64,000 nt of DNA from JBCBRD01 sp039819785 (GTDB lineage Bacteria > Pseudomonadota > Alphaproteobacteria > Rhizobiales > Hyphomicrobiaceae): NCBI GenBank assembly GCA_039819785.1, contig JBCBRH010000004.1, positions 70,033-134,032 on the forward strand, written 5' to 3'. A model generated the notes under the pieces. It made no database searches and was not told the DNA's origin. It worked only from the letters and a program-made list of their open reading frames with translations. Every line of letters starts with the position of its first letter. The first letter of the stretch is position 1. The translations under genes were made by a program, and so were the position numbers. This document shows positions 36,328 through 46,014 of the stretch, piece after piece.

Positions 36328-38526
36328 ATGTTCGACATCCATCGCGTTGAAATCGACTGGGGCGGCCGCAAGCTGAAACTGGAAACGGGCCACATTGCCC
36401 GCCAGGCTGACGCTGCGGTTTACGCGCAATATGGCGAAACGAGCGTCCTGGCGACCGTCGTTGCCGCCCGCTCTGCAAGGCCGGGTCAGGACTTTTTCCC
36501 GCTGACCGTCAACTATCAGGAAAAGACGTATGCCGCCGGTAAAATCCCAGGCGGCTTTTTCAAGCGTGAAGGACGTCCGTCCGAAAAAGAAACGCTAACG
36601 TCGCGCCTGATTGACCGACCGATCCGCCCACTGTTCGTTGAAGGCTTCAAGAACGAAGTCCAGGTGGTCATTACCGTTCTATCCCATGACATGGAAAACG
36701 ATCCCGACATCGTCGGCATGGTGGCAGCATCCGCAGCATTGACCCTATCGGGCGTGCCCTTCCTAGGACCTATCGGTGCCGCCCGCGTCGGCCTCGTGAA
36801 TGACGAACTGGTCCTAAACCCGCTTCTCGACGAGATGACGGACACCACGTTGGACCTGATCATTGCCGGAACGCAGGACGCCGTGATGATGGTCGAATCC
36901 GAAGCCAAGGAACTGGGCGAGACCCAGATGCTCGAAGCCGTCATGTTCGGCCACAAGCACTTCCAGCCCGTCATCGACGCCATCATCAAGCTGGCCGAAA
37001 CGGCTGCCAAAGAACCCTGGGACATCCAACTCCCTGACAAGAAGAAATACGTCAGCGAGGTCCGCGCGATCGCCGCCGACGCGCTGACCGAGGCCTTCAA
37101 AACGCCTGAGAAAATGAAGCGCAACGACATGGTTGCTGCCGTGAAGGCCAAAGTCTTCGAAGAGGTCAAGCTTCCAGAAGGCGAAGAGGATACTGAAAAG
37201 GTGCTCCTCGCAGATAGCTTCAAAGCAGTCGAAATGGAGATTATGCGCGGCTCCGTCGTCAAGACCGGCAACCGCATCGACGGCCGCGACCTCAAGACCG
37301 TCCGCACCATCGTTTCGGAAGTCGACGTCCTGCCACGCACACACGGTTCAGCCCTGTTCACACGCGGTGAAACCCAGGCGATTGTGGTCGCCACCCTCGG
37401 CACCGGAGATGATGAGCAATTCATCGACAGCTTGGAAGGGACGAAAAAAGAGCGCTTCATGCTCCACTACAACTTCCCGCCGTACTCCGTCGGGGAAACC
37501 GGCCGCATGGGGTCGCCTGGCCGCCGGGAGATCGGACATGGTAAGCTGGCCTGGCGCGCACTCCACCCGTTGATGCCGGATGCAGACGCATTCCCGTACA
37601 CGGTCCGCGTCGTCTCCGAGATCACTGAATCCAACGGCTCCTCTTCCATGGCGACAGTTTGCGGAACGTCGCTCGCTTTGATGGATGCCGGCGTGCCACT
37701 CAAGGCACCTGTCGCCGGGATCGCGATGGGTCTGATTAAGGAGGGCGAAGACTACGCTGTCCTGTCCGATATCCTGGGTGACGAAGACCACTTGGGCGAT
37801 ATGGACTTCAAAGTGGCCGGCACCGAAAACGGCGTCACATCTCTGCAAATGGACATCAAAATCACCGGGATCACTGAAGAGATCATGCGCATTGCGCTCG
37901 ATCAGGCCAAGGACGGCCGTCTTCACATCCTCGACGAGATGTCGAAAGCTCTGACTGGTGCCCGCGACGACATCGGTGAACACGCGCCCCGCATCGAAAC
38001 AATCCAGATCCCGACCGACAAGATCCGTGAAGTGATTGGCTCGGGCGGCTCCGTCATCCGTTCCATCGTGGAAGAGTCCGGTGCCAAGGTCGATATCAAC
38101 GACGATGGCATCGTCAAGGTGGCAGCACCCAAGAAAGAGTCCATCGACAAAGCCATGTCGATGATCAAGGCGATCACCTCCGAACCTGAAGTTGGCGAAA
38201 TTTACAAAGGTAAGATCGTCAAGATCATGGACTTCGGCGCCTTCGTGAACTTTTTCGGACCCAAGGACGGACTGGTGCATATCTCGCAACTGACCCAGGG
38301 ACGTCCTCAGACGGTGGGTGAAGTTGTTAAGGAAGGCCAGGAAGTCTTCGTCAAGCTGCTGGGCTTCGATGACCGCGGCAAGACAAAGCTGTCCATGAAA
38401 ATGGTCGACCAGGAGACCGGAACCGAAATCGAAGGCATGGCGGACGCTGCCGGCTCTGAGAATGGCGGTGAACGTCGCGAGCGCCGTGATCGCCGGCCAC
38501 CACGTCGTGACCGCGAAGCCAGCTGA
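36328..38526 (+). CDS. pnp: polyribonucleotide nucleotidyltransferase (PNPase)
   Basis: 3'-to-5' phosphorolytic exonuclease and part of RNA decay complexes. The 732 residues comprise two RNase PH domains (first: EIDWGGRKLKLETGHIARQA; second: RRIDG-type IDGRDLKTVRTIVSEV, then HYNFPPYSVGETGR), a KH domain with REVIGSGGSVIRSIVEESGA and an S1 domain with YKGKIVKIMDFGAFV. A basic Arg-rich tail ends the protein. Start ATG 36328. A very strong terminator follows the stop. Confidence 0.98.
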   Translation: MFDIHRVEIDWGGRKLKLETGHIARQADAAVYAQYGETSVLATVVAARSARPGQDFFPLTVNYQEKTYAAGKIPGGFFKREGRPSEKETLTSRLIDRPIRPLFVEGFKNEVQVVITVLSHDMENDPDIVGMVAASAALTLSGVPFLGPIGAARVGLVNDELVLNPLLDEMTDTTLDLIIAGTQDAVMMVESEAKELGETQMLEAVMFGHKHFQPVIDAIIKLAETAAKEPWDIQLPDKKKYVSEVRAIAADALTEAFKTPEKMKRNDMVAAVKAKVFEEVKLPEGEEDTEKVLLADSFKAVEMEIMRGSVVKTGNRIDGRDLKTVRTIVSEVDVLPRTHGSALFTRGETQAIVVATLGTGDDEQFIDSLEGTKKERFMLHYNFPPYSVGETGRMGSPGRREIGHGKLAWRALHPLMPDADAFPYTVRVVSEITESNGSSSMATVCGTSLALMDAGVPLKAPVAGIAMGLIKEGEDYAVLSDILGDEDHLGDMDFKVAGTENGVTSLQMDIKITGITEEIMRIALDQAKDGRLHILDEMSKALTGARDDIGEHAPRIETIQIPTDKIREVIGSGGSVIRSIVEESGAKVDINDDGIVKVAAPKKESIDKAMSMIKAITSEPEVGEIYKGKIVKIMDFGAFVNFFGPKDGLVHISQLTQGRPQTVGEVVKEGQEVFVKLLGFDDRGKTKLSMKMVDQETGTEIEGMADAAGSENGGERRERRDRRPPRRDREAS

Positions 38527-38552
38527 TATCGGTTTGCGAACCAATCCGTAAA

Positions 38553-38590
38553 AAAGCCCGCGCAACATGCAGTTGCGCGGGCTTTCTTTT
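38553..38590 (+). terminator. intrinsic terminator after pnp
   Basis: A 14-bp perfect stem AAAGCCCGCGCAAC (38553-38566) pairs with GTTGCGCGGGCTTT (38572-38585), with a five-base loop and then CTTTT. It also has an A-run upstream and faces the end of the convergent gene at 38635, so it may serve both. Confidence 0.93.
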
Positions 38591-38634
38591 CAGTCGCTGC
38601 AGCCGAGAACGCGTCTGATCAACCAACGAAACAG

Positions 38635-39399
38635 TTACTGACCGCAATCAACCTCGATCTCAAACGCCCAGATGTTGTTGGCTTCGTCTTCCTCGGCGAT
38701 CAGGTTATACGGATCGACCACGGCATAGACGGTGACTGTGGTCAGCCCCTGAGCCCCGGTATTCAAACCGATGCTATCCACGGAGATCCCTGCCTTCTGG
38801 AACAGGTTCTGCTCCTGAGTGTCAGTCAGTGTCCCTGTCGCGACCGCACCAATGTCGCGCTGATAATCACGGATGGCACTCCGCGTATTCCGTCCGATGA
38901 TCCCATCGATGCCGCCAGGATCAAACCCGATCTTGTCCAGCGCCCGCTGAATAGCCAGGCCACGTGAACGGCCAGCCAACGCGATGTTTGTCGTGAAGGA
39001 CTGCTGAACTTCGCTGATGCTTGGCCGCCCGAACGTCCGGCCCTTCTTCAAAATGCCGGCACCCAACTCAAATTCCACACCTTCCTGGTCGAAGGGGTCG
39101 AGCTTTTCCCGCTCTGTCCGCTTGTCGATCATATCGATGTTTTCAGGAACATAGACAGCCAGCATGGAGCGGGCGAAGCGCTGTGTGACGCCAAGCGCGG
39201 CGGCATCTTCACCCTGGTTTTTGATGGCAATTCGGCCACTCACGAGTGGTGCGCTTGTCTCACAGCTGCCGGCCCGAATGGTCGAGTCGGCGCGGTTGAT
39301 CACCAAATCAGCTGCCGAAAAGGCAACGGTCGGTGCGGCCGCACCGAAAGCCACCAGCGTTCCGGCGGCAAGAGTGCGCAGTCCAATTATCCCAGACAT
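38635..39399 (-). CDS. secreted peptidoglycan-binding protein with split CARDB-like frame
   Basis: 254 residues. Signal peptide: hydrophobic run to about 29 ending APTVAFSA, so it is periplasmic. Residues about 147-200 (GLAIQRALDKIGFDPGGIDG, then GRNTRSAIRDYQRD) are a PG_binding_1 domain. The flanks look like the two ends of one CARDB-type beta domain: DLVINRADSTIR to RIAIKNQGED before it, and VYAVVDPYNLIAEEDEANN after it. C46 and C252, the only cysteines of the mature part, sit in the two flanks and could be bridged. Start ATG 39399 has GGGGAG upstream. The function is unknown beyond likely cell-wall attachment. Confidence 0.8.
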   Translation of the reverse strand: MSGIIGLRTLAAGTLVAFGAAAPTVAFSAADLVINRADSTIRAGSCETSAPLVSGRIAIKNQGEDAAALGVTQRFARSMLAVYVPENIDMIDKRTEREKLDPFDQEGVEFELGAGILKKGRTFGRPSISEVQQSFTTNIALAGRSRGLAIQRALDKIGFDPGGIDGIIGRNTRSAIRDYQRDIGAVATGTLTDTQEQNLFQKAGISVDSIGLNTGAQGLTTVTVYAVVDPYNLIAEEDEANNIWAFEIEVDCGQ

Positions 39400-39796
39400 A
39401 TGTATTGGCTCCCCGTTGAAAAGGCCGTTGCAACCGACCCGTAACACCCCAAAAAACTCGGCCAAATGGGGCGGATCGGCTTCGCGCCTTCAACACTTCA
39501 ATTTGCCTATCTTCCTGAATTCACGAACGTAAATTTCAATCAGGATGCGAAAGCGACGAAGAACGCGTGCCACACAGACCTCCCATCTGCAACACTTGAT
39601 CTGCATGCAAAGGATTACCGAATGCGACTGCAGCTTTTTTGAAACAGAAAGAAGACGTGCGTCATCAATAGCTTCCCGGAGTTTAACTCAGATTCGTTGC
39701 AACGCACGCTGGCTAACCACTGAGCGCACAACAAAACACACAAAGCCTGGGGAGGGGGCGAGGGATGAATATCGTTCAAATTGTCCGTATGCCGGC
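39400..39796. other. 397-base intergenic region without a recognised gene
   Basis: Lies between the end of the copper ATPase gene and the start of the peptidoglycan-binding protein gene, both minus strand. It presumably holds the promoter of the latter. No reading frame here looks like a protein, and I see no repeat or strong hairpin. Confidence 0.4.
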
Positions 39797-42301
39797 CTAC
39801 AGCGACACCCGGTTCAGCCGCAAAGCATTCAAAATCACGGACACCGAAGACAGGCTCATGGCTGCGGCTGCAAACATGGGAGACAGCAAAATCCCAAACG
39901 ACGGGTAAAGCACGCCGGCCGCAACCGGGATAAGCAGCGCGTTGTACAAAAACGCAAACGCCAAATTCCAGCGAATGTTATCCACGGTTGCCATTGAAAG
40001 ACGATGCGCCCGAACCAGTGCGGCTAGGTCGCCCTTCGGCAGCGTGATCCCAGCACTCTCAATCGCAACGTCGGCACCCGTTCCCATCGCGATGCTGGCA
40101 TCTGCTGTCGCCAGTGCGGGTGCATCGTTGATCCCATCGCCCGCAAAAGCAACCTTCTCACCCCGGGTCTTCATTTCGGAAATCAGTCGGGATTTCTCCT
40201 CCGGTAACAGCTCGGCGTGAACACGAAAAATCCCAAGCTCCCGGGCAATCGTCTGGGCTGTAGCGCGCCGGTCACCCGTCGCCATCACAAGATCGAGCCC
40301 CTGCGTACGCAACTGAGCCACCGCGCGCGCCGCACCGTTTTTGATGGTATCGGAAATGGCAAGAAGCCCAGCAATCCGACCATCCACCAGGATAATCAGC
40401 GGTGACTTGGCTTGGCGCTCATACTCGGCAAAGTGCGCTTCCAGGTCATCGAGGGCCAGATGGTCGTCCCGCGCCTCAAACCCGGTCGAGCGCAGCAGCG
40501 CGGCATTCCCGACCTGCACGCTCTGCCCCAGGACTGTGCCGATCACGCCTTGCCCTGGAACCGAACGAAACGCACTGACAGGCGAGAGTGTGATGCCTCT
40601 GGATTCTGCGGCTTCCAACAGGGCATGCGCCACCGGGTGCTCACTTTGCGCCTCGACACTGGCAGCCAGACGGAGAATGTCGTCTTCATCGCGACCTGAG
40701 AAACTGGCCACATCCGTGACCTTCGGGCGCCCCTCGGTCAAAGTTCCGGTCTTGTCGAGGACAAGTGTATCAGCTTCGCTAAAGGCCTGCAGCGCGCTGG
40801 CTGAGCGAATAAGAACCCCTTCGCGCGCCCCCCGCCCCGTTGCAACCATGACGGACATTGGCGTTGCCAGACCCAACGCACACGGGCACGCAATAATCAA
40901 AACGCTGACCGCTGCCAAAACCGCATACCCAAGCGAACCTGGAGGTCCGAGCGTCAGCCAAAGCACAAACGCGCTTGCCGCGATCACCAGCACGGCTGGA
41001 ACGAAATACCGCGCCACCTGATCAGCCAGGTTCTGCAATGGCAGGCGTGAGCGTTGGGCTTCCCCTACGAGCGCGATAATCCGCGCCAGCGCAGTCTCCG
41101 CGCCGACCCGCTCCACCAGAACGGTAAGGCTGCCCGATCCATTCAGACTGCCGCCGGTGACAACATCACCTTTGACCTTGGGTACAGGAAGCGGTTCACC
41201 GGTCAGCAAGGCTTCATCCACGTAGGATTGACCGTCCACGACAGTCCCATCGATCGGGACCCGGGCACCAGGCTTGACCAGAACGTGCTCAAGGACTTGA
41301 AGCTGAGAAACAGCAACCGTCGACTGTGTTCCATCGGAGGCCAATCGGATTGTCGTTTCCGGCGTCAGCGCCACAAGCGAGCGCAGTGCATCGCCTGTCC
41401 GTGCCCGGGCTGTCAGTTCCAGGATTTGCCCCAGGAGCACCAGGACAAGGATCACGCCAGCCGCTTCGAAGTAGACCGGAACCGTTCCGTTGGGCTGGAC
41501 TTGGCTGGCTGGAAACACTCCAGGCACCAACGTTGCGACGACGCTGTAGAGGGCGGCTGCCGAAACCCCAATGAGGATCAACGTCCACATATTCAGATTG
41601 CCGGTCTTGATCGATAAAAGCCCGCGCTCAAGAAATGGCCGTCCGCACCACAAGACAATCGGCAAAGCCAGAAACAGTTCGACAAATTGCGCAGTCCGTG
41701 GACCGAGCCAGCTTTTGATGGGCAGTCCGACCATGTCGCCCATGGCCACCAGCATGAGGGGCACAACCAACCCCACGCCGATAAGGAACCGGTTCCAGAA
41801 ATCGTCAAGCTCCGGGTTGCCAGCTGCAGGATCAAGAGGCACCCCCATCGGTTCGAGTGCCATGCCACAGACATCACAAACGCCAGGGCCGTCCTGCTCC
41901 TGACCGGGACACATCGGACAGCCGAAAGTGGCTCCATCGGGCACTTTTGCGGCGTCTTCAAGATCGCGTTTGCGGCGCAGTTCAGGGTCCAGGAACCGCT
42001 CGGGTTCCTCGGAAAACCGCTCCTGACAACGCGGGTTGCAGAAGTGATAAGTGGTGCCTTCGTGAATTGCAGTGGGTTTGCCGATCGTCATATCGACCGT
42101 CATCCCGCAGACCGGATCGAGCGCCGTCGTTTTGACAGCATTGTCAGCCTGCCCATTCACCTGAGCATGGCGACTGGCTTGATCGGCCCGCCCTTGGATG
42201 TCTGGCTCGGGTGGGGGCATGATCTGATCGATGGGTTTGATGGGCGGGTGAGAGTTGTTCATATGGTGGTGAATATACGCATTGAACGCGGCTCTTTCCA
42301 T
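39797..42301 (-). CDS. copA: P1B-type copper-exporting ATPase with YHS and Cys-rich N-terminus
   Basis: Inner-membrane ATPase expected to export Cu+ to the periplasm. The N-terminal metal region has a YHS domain (DPVCGM at 62-67, YHFCNPRCQERF) and then a Cys-rich heavy-metal-binding segment (GCPMCPGQEQDGPGVCDVCG, 127-146) instead of HMA domains. The core shows CPCALG in helix 6, DKTGTLTEG, SEHPVA, and GDGINDAPAL. LYNALLIPVAAG in helix 7 and MSLSSVSV in helix 8 fit the P1B-1 copper class. Start ATG 42301 or 42262 (MNNSHPP); a 13-base palindrome at 42306-42318 lies just upstream of the first. No copZ or cueR neighbour. Confidence 0.93.
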   Translation of the reverse strand: MERAAFNAYIHHHMNNSHPPIKPIDQIMPPPEPDIQGRADQASRHAQVNGQADNAVKTTALDPVCGMTVDMTIGKPTAIHEGTTYHFCNPRCQERFSEEPERFLDPELRRKRDLEDAAKVPDGATFGCPMCPGQEQDGPGVCDVCGMALEPMGVPLDPAAGNPELDDFWNRFLIGVGLVVPLMLVAMGDMVGLPIKSWLGPRTAQFVELFLALPIVLWCGRPFLERGLLSIKTGNLNMWTLILIGVSAAALYSVVATLVPGVFPASQVQPNGTVPVYFEAAGVILVLVLLGQILELTARARTGDALRSLVALTPETTIRLASDGTQSTVAVSQLQVLEHVLVKPGARVPIDGTVVDGQSYVDEALLTGEPLPVPKVKGDVVTGGSLNGSGSLTVLVERVGAETALARIIALVGEAQRSRLPLQNLADQVARYFVPAVLVIAASAFVLWLTLGPPGSLGYAVLAAVSVLIIACPCALGLATPMSVMVATGRGAREGVLIRSASALQAFSEADTLVLDKTGTLTEGRPKVTDVASFSGRDEDDILRLAASVEAQSEHPVAHALLEAAESRGITLSPVSAFRSVPGQGVIGTVLGQSVQVGNAALLRSTGFEARDDHLALDDLEAHFAEYERQAKSPLIILVDGRIAGLLAISDTIKNGAARAVAQLRTQGLDLVMATGDRRATAQTIARELGIFRVHAELLPEEKSRLISEMKTRGEKVAFAGDGINDAPALATADASIAMGTGADVAIESAGITLPKGDLAALVRAHRLSMATVDNIRWNLAFAFLYNALLIPVAAGVLYPSFGILLSPMFAAAAMSLSSVSVILNALRLNRVSL

Positions 42302-42305
42302 ATCG

Positions 42306-42318
42306 GGTCAATTTGACC
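42306..42318. promoter_or_regulatory. candidate operator upstream of copA
   Basis: GGTCAA-T-TTGACC is a perfect 6-bp inverted repeat around one base, immediately before the copA start. It is unlike a CueR site, and the regulator is unknown. Confidence 0.3.
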
Positions 42319-42433
42319 ACCGGCACGTCATCATCCTGACGGACGGGCTCCTATGCCGACGGTAATCCCATACATCTACGGAGGTGACCCGAAAGCACGT
42401 TTCTAACGTCGCGTAACGGTCTGCGGATCTCAA

Positions 42434-43324
42434 TCAACGGATCTGGCAACGCGAAAACGAGGGTGCACCCGGCCAGAAAATGGAAGCCCTTGCACTGATT
42501 TCGCTGGCATCTCCCGTCGTCAGGACCTGAACGCGGGCATGACCGTCCTCGACGCGATCTTGAGCGTAGTTCGGATGCCGGTCCAGGTAATCGACCATGC
42601 TGTCGCTGACAATTTGGGGCTGCGAGAGAATGCGCGTGCCGGCCGGAAGGTGCTGCCGGAAGAGCGCCTCGACCAGCGGAAAGTGTGTGCACCCTAGGAT
42701 CGCGCGATCAGGTGCGGCTCCATCCATTTGAACCATCATCGCCTCGACGCTCTCGCGCACCAGTCCGTCTAGCTCGTCATTGGCCACATCATCCTCGATC
42801 GCGCCGGCCAGATGGGCGCAGATCTGTTGGACCACTTGGACGCGCGGACAGCGCTTCCGGATTTCCTCCACGTAAACACCCGACGTGATGGTGCGTGTGG
42901 TCCCAAAAACCGCAATCCGGTCGGTGTTGTACTTTTGCGGATATTGCGGCGTGGTGACGGCCCAGGGGGTCTGCGTTGCCGCCTCGACCGTGGGCGCCAC
43001 AATGCCGATGACATTCCGGCCATCCCATCCCGCCCCTGGCAGCCAGTTTTGCTGCAACCGCCGTGCGGCAACCGCGGTCGCCGTATTGCAACCCAGCAAG
43101 ACCAGGAGCGCGCCACGTTCGAAAAGTGCCTCCACGCCAAGACGTGTCAGCTCAACCACCTGGTCAGATGGGCGGTTTCCGTAAGGTACGTGGGCGTGGT
43201 CGCCGAGATAAAGGAAATCGAGGTTGGGGAACCGGTCCTGAAGCGCGCGCAGCACGGTAAGACCACCAAGACCCGAGTCAAAGATGCCGATCATTGACGC
43301 TGTGTCTGAGGCCTCGACGTTCAT
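42434..43324 (-). CDS. murI: glutamate racemase
   Basis: Cofactor-independent conversion of L- to D-glutamate for peptidoglycan. The 296 residues show IGIFDSGLGGLTVL, LGDHAHVPYGNR, the first catalytic Cys in LLGCNTATAVA and the second in AILGCTHFPLVEAL. Length is slightly above the family mean of about 270, with a longer C-terminus. Start ATG 43324 has GGAGAGA upstream; ATG 43294 (MIGIFDSG) is possible. It is transcribed toward copA. Confidence 0.94.
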   Translation of the reverse strand: MNVEASDTASMIGIFDSGLGGLTVLRALQDRFPNLDFLYLGDHAHVPYGNRPSDQVVELTRLGVEALFERGALLVLLGCNTATAVAARRLQQNWLPGAGWDGRNVIGIVAPTVEAATQTPWAVTTPQYPQKYNTDRIAVFGTTRTITSGVYVEEIRKRCPRVQVVQQICAHLAGAIEDDVANDELDGLVRESVEAMMVQMDGAAPDRAILGCTHFPLVEALFRQHLPAGTRILSQPQIVSDSMVDYLDRHPNYAQDRVEDGHARVQVLTTGDASEISARASIFWPGAPSFSRCQIR

Positions 43325-43458
43325 TCGTCAAGTGATCTCTCCAGCCAGGAAGCGCCGCGAACAACTGCTATGGAAAAGCGATGGGTTTCAGTGGGTTAAG
43401 TTGCCAGAAGGAACGAGCCCCATGGCATATAAAAACATGCCGGGTTTGCATCCGCCGA

Positions 43459-44322
43459 TCACTCGGTAGCCGGCGGCGCACCTGCGGACTTTTGAAGCTC
43501 TTCTTGTTCCTTCAGGGCTTCAAGCGTTGGCATCGATACGGTCGAGTAACCGCAATCCACGAAGTGAACTTCGCCCGTAACCGCGCTGCCCATATCTGAA
43601 AGCAGGTACAAGGCCCCGCTGCCCACTTCATCCAACGTCGGGGTCCGTCGCAGCGGTGAGTGGTCGCGCTGATAATTGAAGATTGCCCTGGCATCTGAAA
43701 CGCCCGCACCCGCAAGTGTCCGCATCGGACCAGCAGACAGCGCATTTACGCGGATACCTTGTTGGCCAAGGTCTGCGGCCAGATATCGAACGGAGGCTTC
43801 AAGGGCGGCCTTTGCCACGCCCATAACGTTGTAAGATGGCACCCACCGGGTTGCGCCGCCGTAAGTGAGCGTCAGCAACGAGCCGCCATCGGTCATCAGG
43901 TCAGCGGCGCGTTTGGAGATCTCAGTGAATGAGAAGCAGGAAATCACCATCGTATTGGTGAAATTCTCACGGGACGTGTCGGCATAGCGACCGGCCAATT
44001 CGCGCCGGTCTGAAAAGGCCAAAGCGTGCACGACGAAATCCAGCCCGCCCCATTTGTCTTTGATTTCCGCAAAGACCTTATCGACACTCTCAAGATCTGA
44101 AACATCGCAAGAGACAATGATGTCTGATCCAACGGATTCCGCCAACGGAACAGCCCGGCGGCCGAAGGCGTCGCCCTGATACGTGAACGCAAGCTGCGCC
44201 CCCTGTCCCGCCAGAACCCGCGCAATCCCCCAAGCAATCGAGCGATCATTCGCAACGCCCATGATCAGCCCACGCTTGCCTGCCATCAATGGGCCCGGCT
44301 TGGTAATATCAGTCTGTGTCAT
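43459..44322 (-). CDS. fabI: enoyl-[ACP] reductase (NADH)
   Basis: Last reduction of each fatty acid elongation round. ATG 44322 (MTQTDITKPG) follows AAGGG and gives 287 residues; reading from 44451 adds an unrelated Arg-rich stretch. It is a SDR fold with the divergent FabI dinucleotide site GLIMGVANDRSIAWGIA and the catalytic segment TYGGATRWVPSYNVMGVAKA, with Tyr and Lys in place. LSAGPMRTLAGAG is the substrate loop. It is the third gene of fabA-fabB-fabI on the minus strand, 190 bases behind fabB. Confidence 0.96.
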   Translation of the reverse strand: MTQTDITKPGPLMAGKRGLIMGVANDRSIAWGIARVLAGQGAQLAFTYQGDAFGRRAVPLAESVGSDIIVSCDVSDLESVDKVFAEIKDKWGGLDFVVHALAFSDRRELAGRYADTSRENFTNTMVISCFSFTEISKRAADLMTDGGSLLTLTYGGATRWVPSYNVMGVAKAALEASVRYLAADLGQQGIRVNALSAGPMRTLAGAGVSDARAIFNYQRDHSPLRRTPTLDEVGSGALYLLSDMGSAVTGEVHFVDCGYSTVSMPTLEALKEQEELQKSAGAPPATE

Positions 44323-44512
44323 GGCAAATCCCTTCTTTGGGCCCCGGTCTAGAGCGGCATCGCGATTGGCGCTGTCACCGGGGAAACGTGTGCGGGATGG
44401 CGCTCGCGCGTTGGTTTCGAACCATCCAAGTGCTGATCGGGTTGAGGTCAATGAAGTCTGCCGCCGGTTGGGACGAGCGCAATGCTCATGTCACCGGTCG
44501 ACGGCAGATCGG

Positions 44513-45745
44513 TTAACCATCAAAACGGCGAAGGATCAAAGTGGCATTCGTCCCACCAAAACCGAAGCTATTCGACATCACACAGTTAAGGTCGACATCG
44601 TCGAGACGTTCGCGCACCAGCGGAATGCCTTCGAATTCAGGATCCAGTTCTTCAATATTGGCGCTTTCACAAATAAACCTGTGTTTCATCATCAGAATGG
44701 AAAACACAGCTTCCTGAACGCCGATCGCGCCGAGCGAATGCCCTGTTAAAGACTTTGTTGCCGAGATCTTTGGAATGTTCTCGCCGAACAGGGCGCGCAG
44801 AGCTTCGACCTCTTTCTGGTCGCCGACGGGCGTCGCGGTCGCGTGTGGGTTGATGTAATCGATGTCACAGCCGATGCCGTTGCCATCGAGCCCGGCCATG
44901 GCAACCTGCATGCATCGCTGCGCACCCTCTCCTGAAGGCGCCACCATGTCGTAGCCATCGGACGTCGCCCCGTATCCGACGATTTCGCAGTAGATGTCGG
45001 CCCCTCGCGCCTTGGCATGTTCCAGTTCTTCGAGAACCAGAACCCCGGCGCCACCGGCGATAACAAAGCCATCCCGGTCCTTGTCGAAGGCACGGCTGGC
45101 CCGTTCTGGCGTGTCGTTGAAATTGGACGACATGGCGCCCATGGCATCGAACAGGTTGGAAAGTGTCCATTCCAATTCTTCGCACCCGCCGGCGAACATG
45201 ATGTCCTGCTTGCCCCACTGGATAAGTTCGGCGGCATTGCCGATGCAATGGGCTGACGTCGAACATGCCGACGAAATGGAGTAATTGGTGCCCTTGATCT
45301 GAAACGCGGTCGCCAATGCTGCTGACGGGCCGGAACACATCGCTTTTGGCACCTCGAACGGCCCGATTTTCTTTGGGCCCTTGTTCAGCGTTGTTTCTGC
45401 TGCTTTGACGATGGCGTAGGTAGACGGTCCGCCAGACCCCATAATGATGCCGGTGCGCGGATTGACGATCTGGGTCTCGTCGAGGCCAGCGTCCGCAATC
45501 GCCTGGTCCATGGCGATATAGTTCCACCCAACACCAGACTCCATGAAGCGGCGGGGTTTACGGGCGACCAAATCCTTCCACTCAAGGTCCACCGCCCCAT
45601 GAACCTGGCACCGGAAACCGAGCTCGGCATACTTTTCAGCGCGCACGATGCCGGATTTGGCGGTTTTGAGCGACTGGACGACCGCGTCCTGGGAGTTTCC
45701 TATTGAGGACACAATCCCCAATCCGGTGACGACGACGCGTCTCAT
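44513..45745 (-). CDS. fabB: beta-ketoacyl-[ACP] synthase I
   Basis: Condensing enzyme that elongates the cis-3-decenoyl chain made by FabA, needed for unsaturated fatty acids. The 410 residues start MRRVVVTGLGIVSSIGN. They carry the active Cys in SISSACSTSAHCIG, the two active His in NPHATATPVGD (usually HGT) and KSLTGHSLGAIG, and end MSNSFGFGGTNATLI. Start ATG 45745 has AAGGGAAGA upstream; ATG 45775 is also in frame. The fabA-fabB pair is diagnostic of the anaerobic-type pathway. Confidence 0.97.
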   Translation of the reverse strand: MRRVVVTGLGIVSSIGNSQDAVVQSLKTAKSGIVRAEKYAELGFRCQVHGAVDLEWKDLVARKPRRFMESGVGWNYIAMDQAIADAGLDETQIVNPRTGIIMGSGGPSTYAIVKAAETTLNKGPKKIGPFEVPKAMCSGPSAALATAFQIKGTNYSISSACSTSAHCIGNAAELIQWGKQDIMFAGGCEELEWTLSNLFDAMGAMSSNFNDTPERASRAFDKDRDGFVIAGGAGVLVLEELEHAKARGADIYCEIVGYGATSDGYDMVAPSGEGAQRCMQVAMAGLDGNGIGCDIDYINPHATATPVGDQKEVEALRALFGENIPKISATKSLTGHSLGAIGVQEAVFSILMMKHRFICESANIEELDPEFEGIPLVRERLDDVDLNCVMSNSFGFGGTNATLILRRFDG

Positions 45746-45854
45746 TGAGTTCTTCCCTTTCATCGCACCGGTCAACGAGTGCTCTTCAGGCGGTATTGGC
45801 GGAAATCATCCACATGAACGTTCGCGGATGCTGGGCGGGTTGCCCTATCTAAAG

Positions 45855-45951
45855 TGCTTCCGAAAAAGTGTGAAACGGTTTTTCGATGAGAAGCACGCCC
45901 AACAGCCACCTGCTGCCGAAAAAGTGTGAAACGGTTTTTCGATGAGAAGCA
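45855..45951. repeat. tandem pair of 41-bp palindromes in the fabA-fabB gap
   Basis: Two 41-bp copies, 45855-45895 and 45911-45951, differ at one base (TGCTTCCG versus TGCTGCCG). Each has ends TGCTT/AAGCA and an inner CGAAAAA/TTTTTCG inverted repeat around AGTGTGAAACGG. This is a second palindrome family, related in its core to the 48-bp elements but with different ends. Confidence 0.95.
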
Positions 45952-46014
45952 GTGCTCGAAGTCGCTGCGTCGGCCCAGACCGCCGCGGTGCGCGGACGCG
46001 AGGACGTGATGGTG

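Noticed and set aside
37348..38568. 406-codon minus-strand frame over pnp
   Set aside because: His/Asp-rich shadow opposite a strongly conserved gene.
42785..43300. Plus-strand frames opposite murI
   Set aside because: No family pattern; murI motifs on the minus strand are complete.
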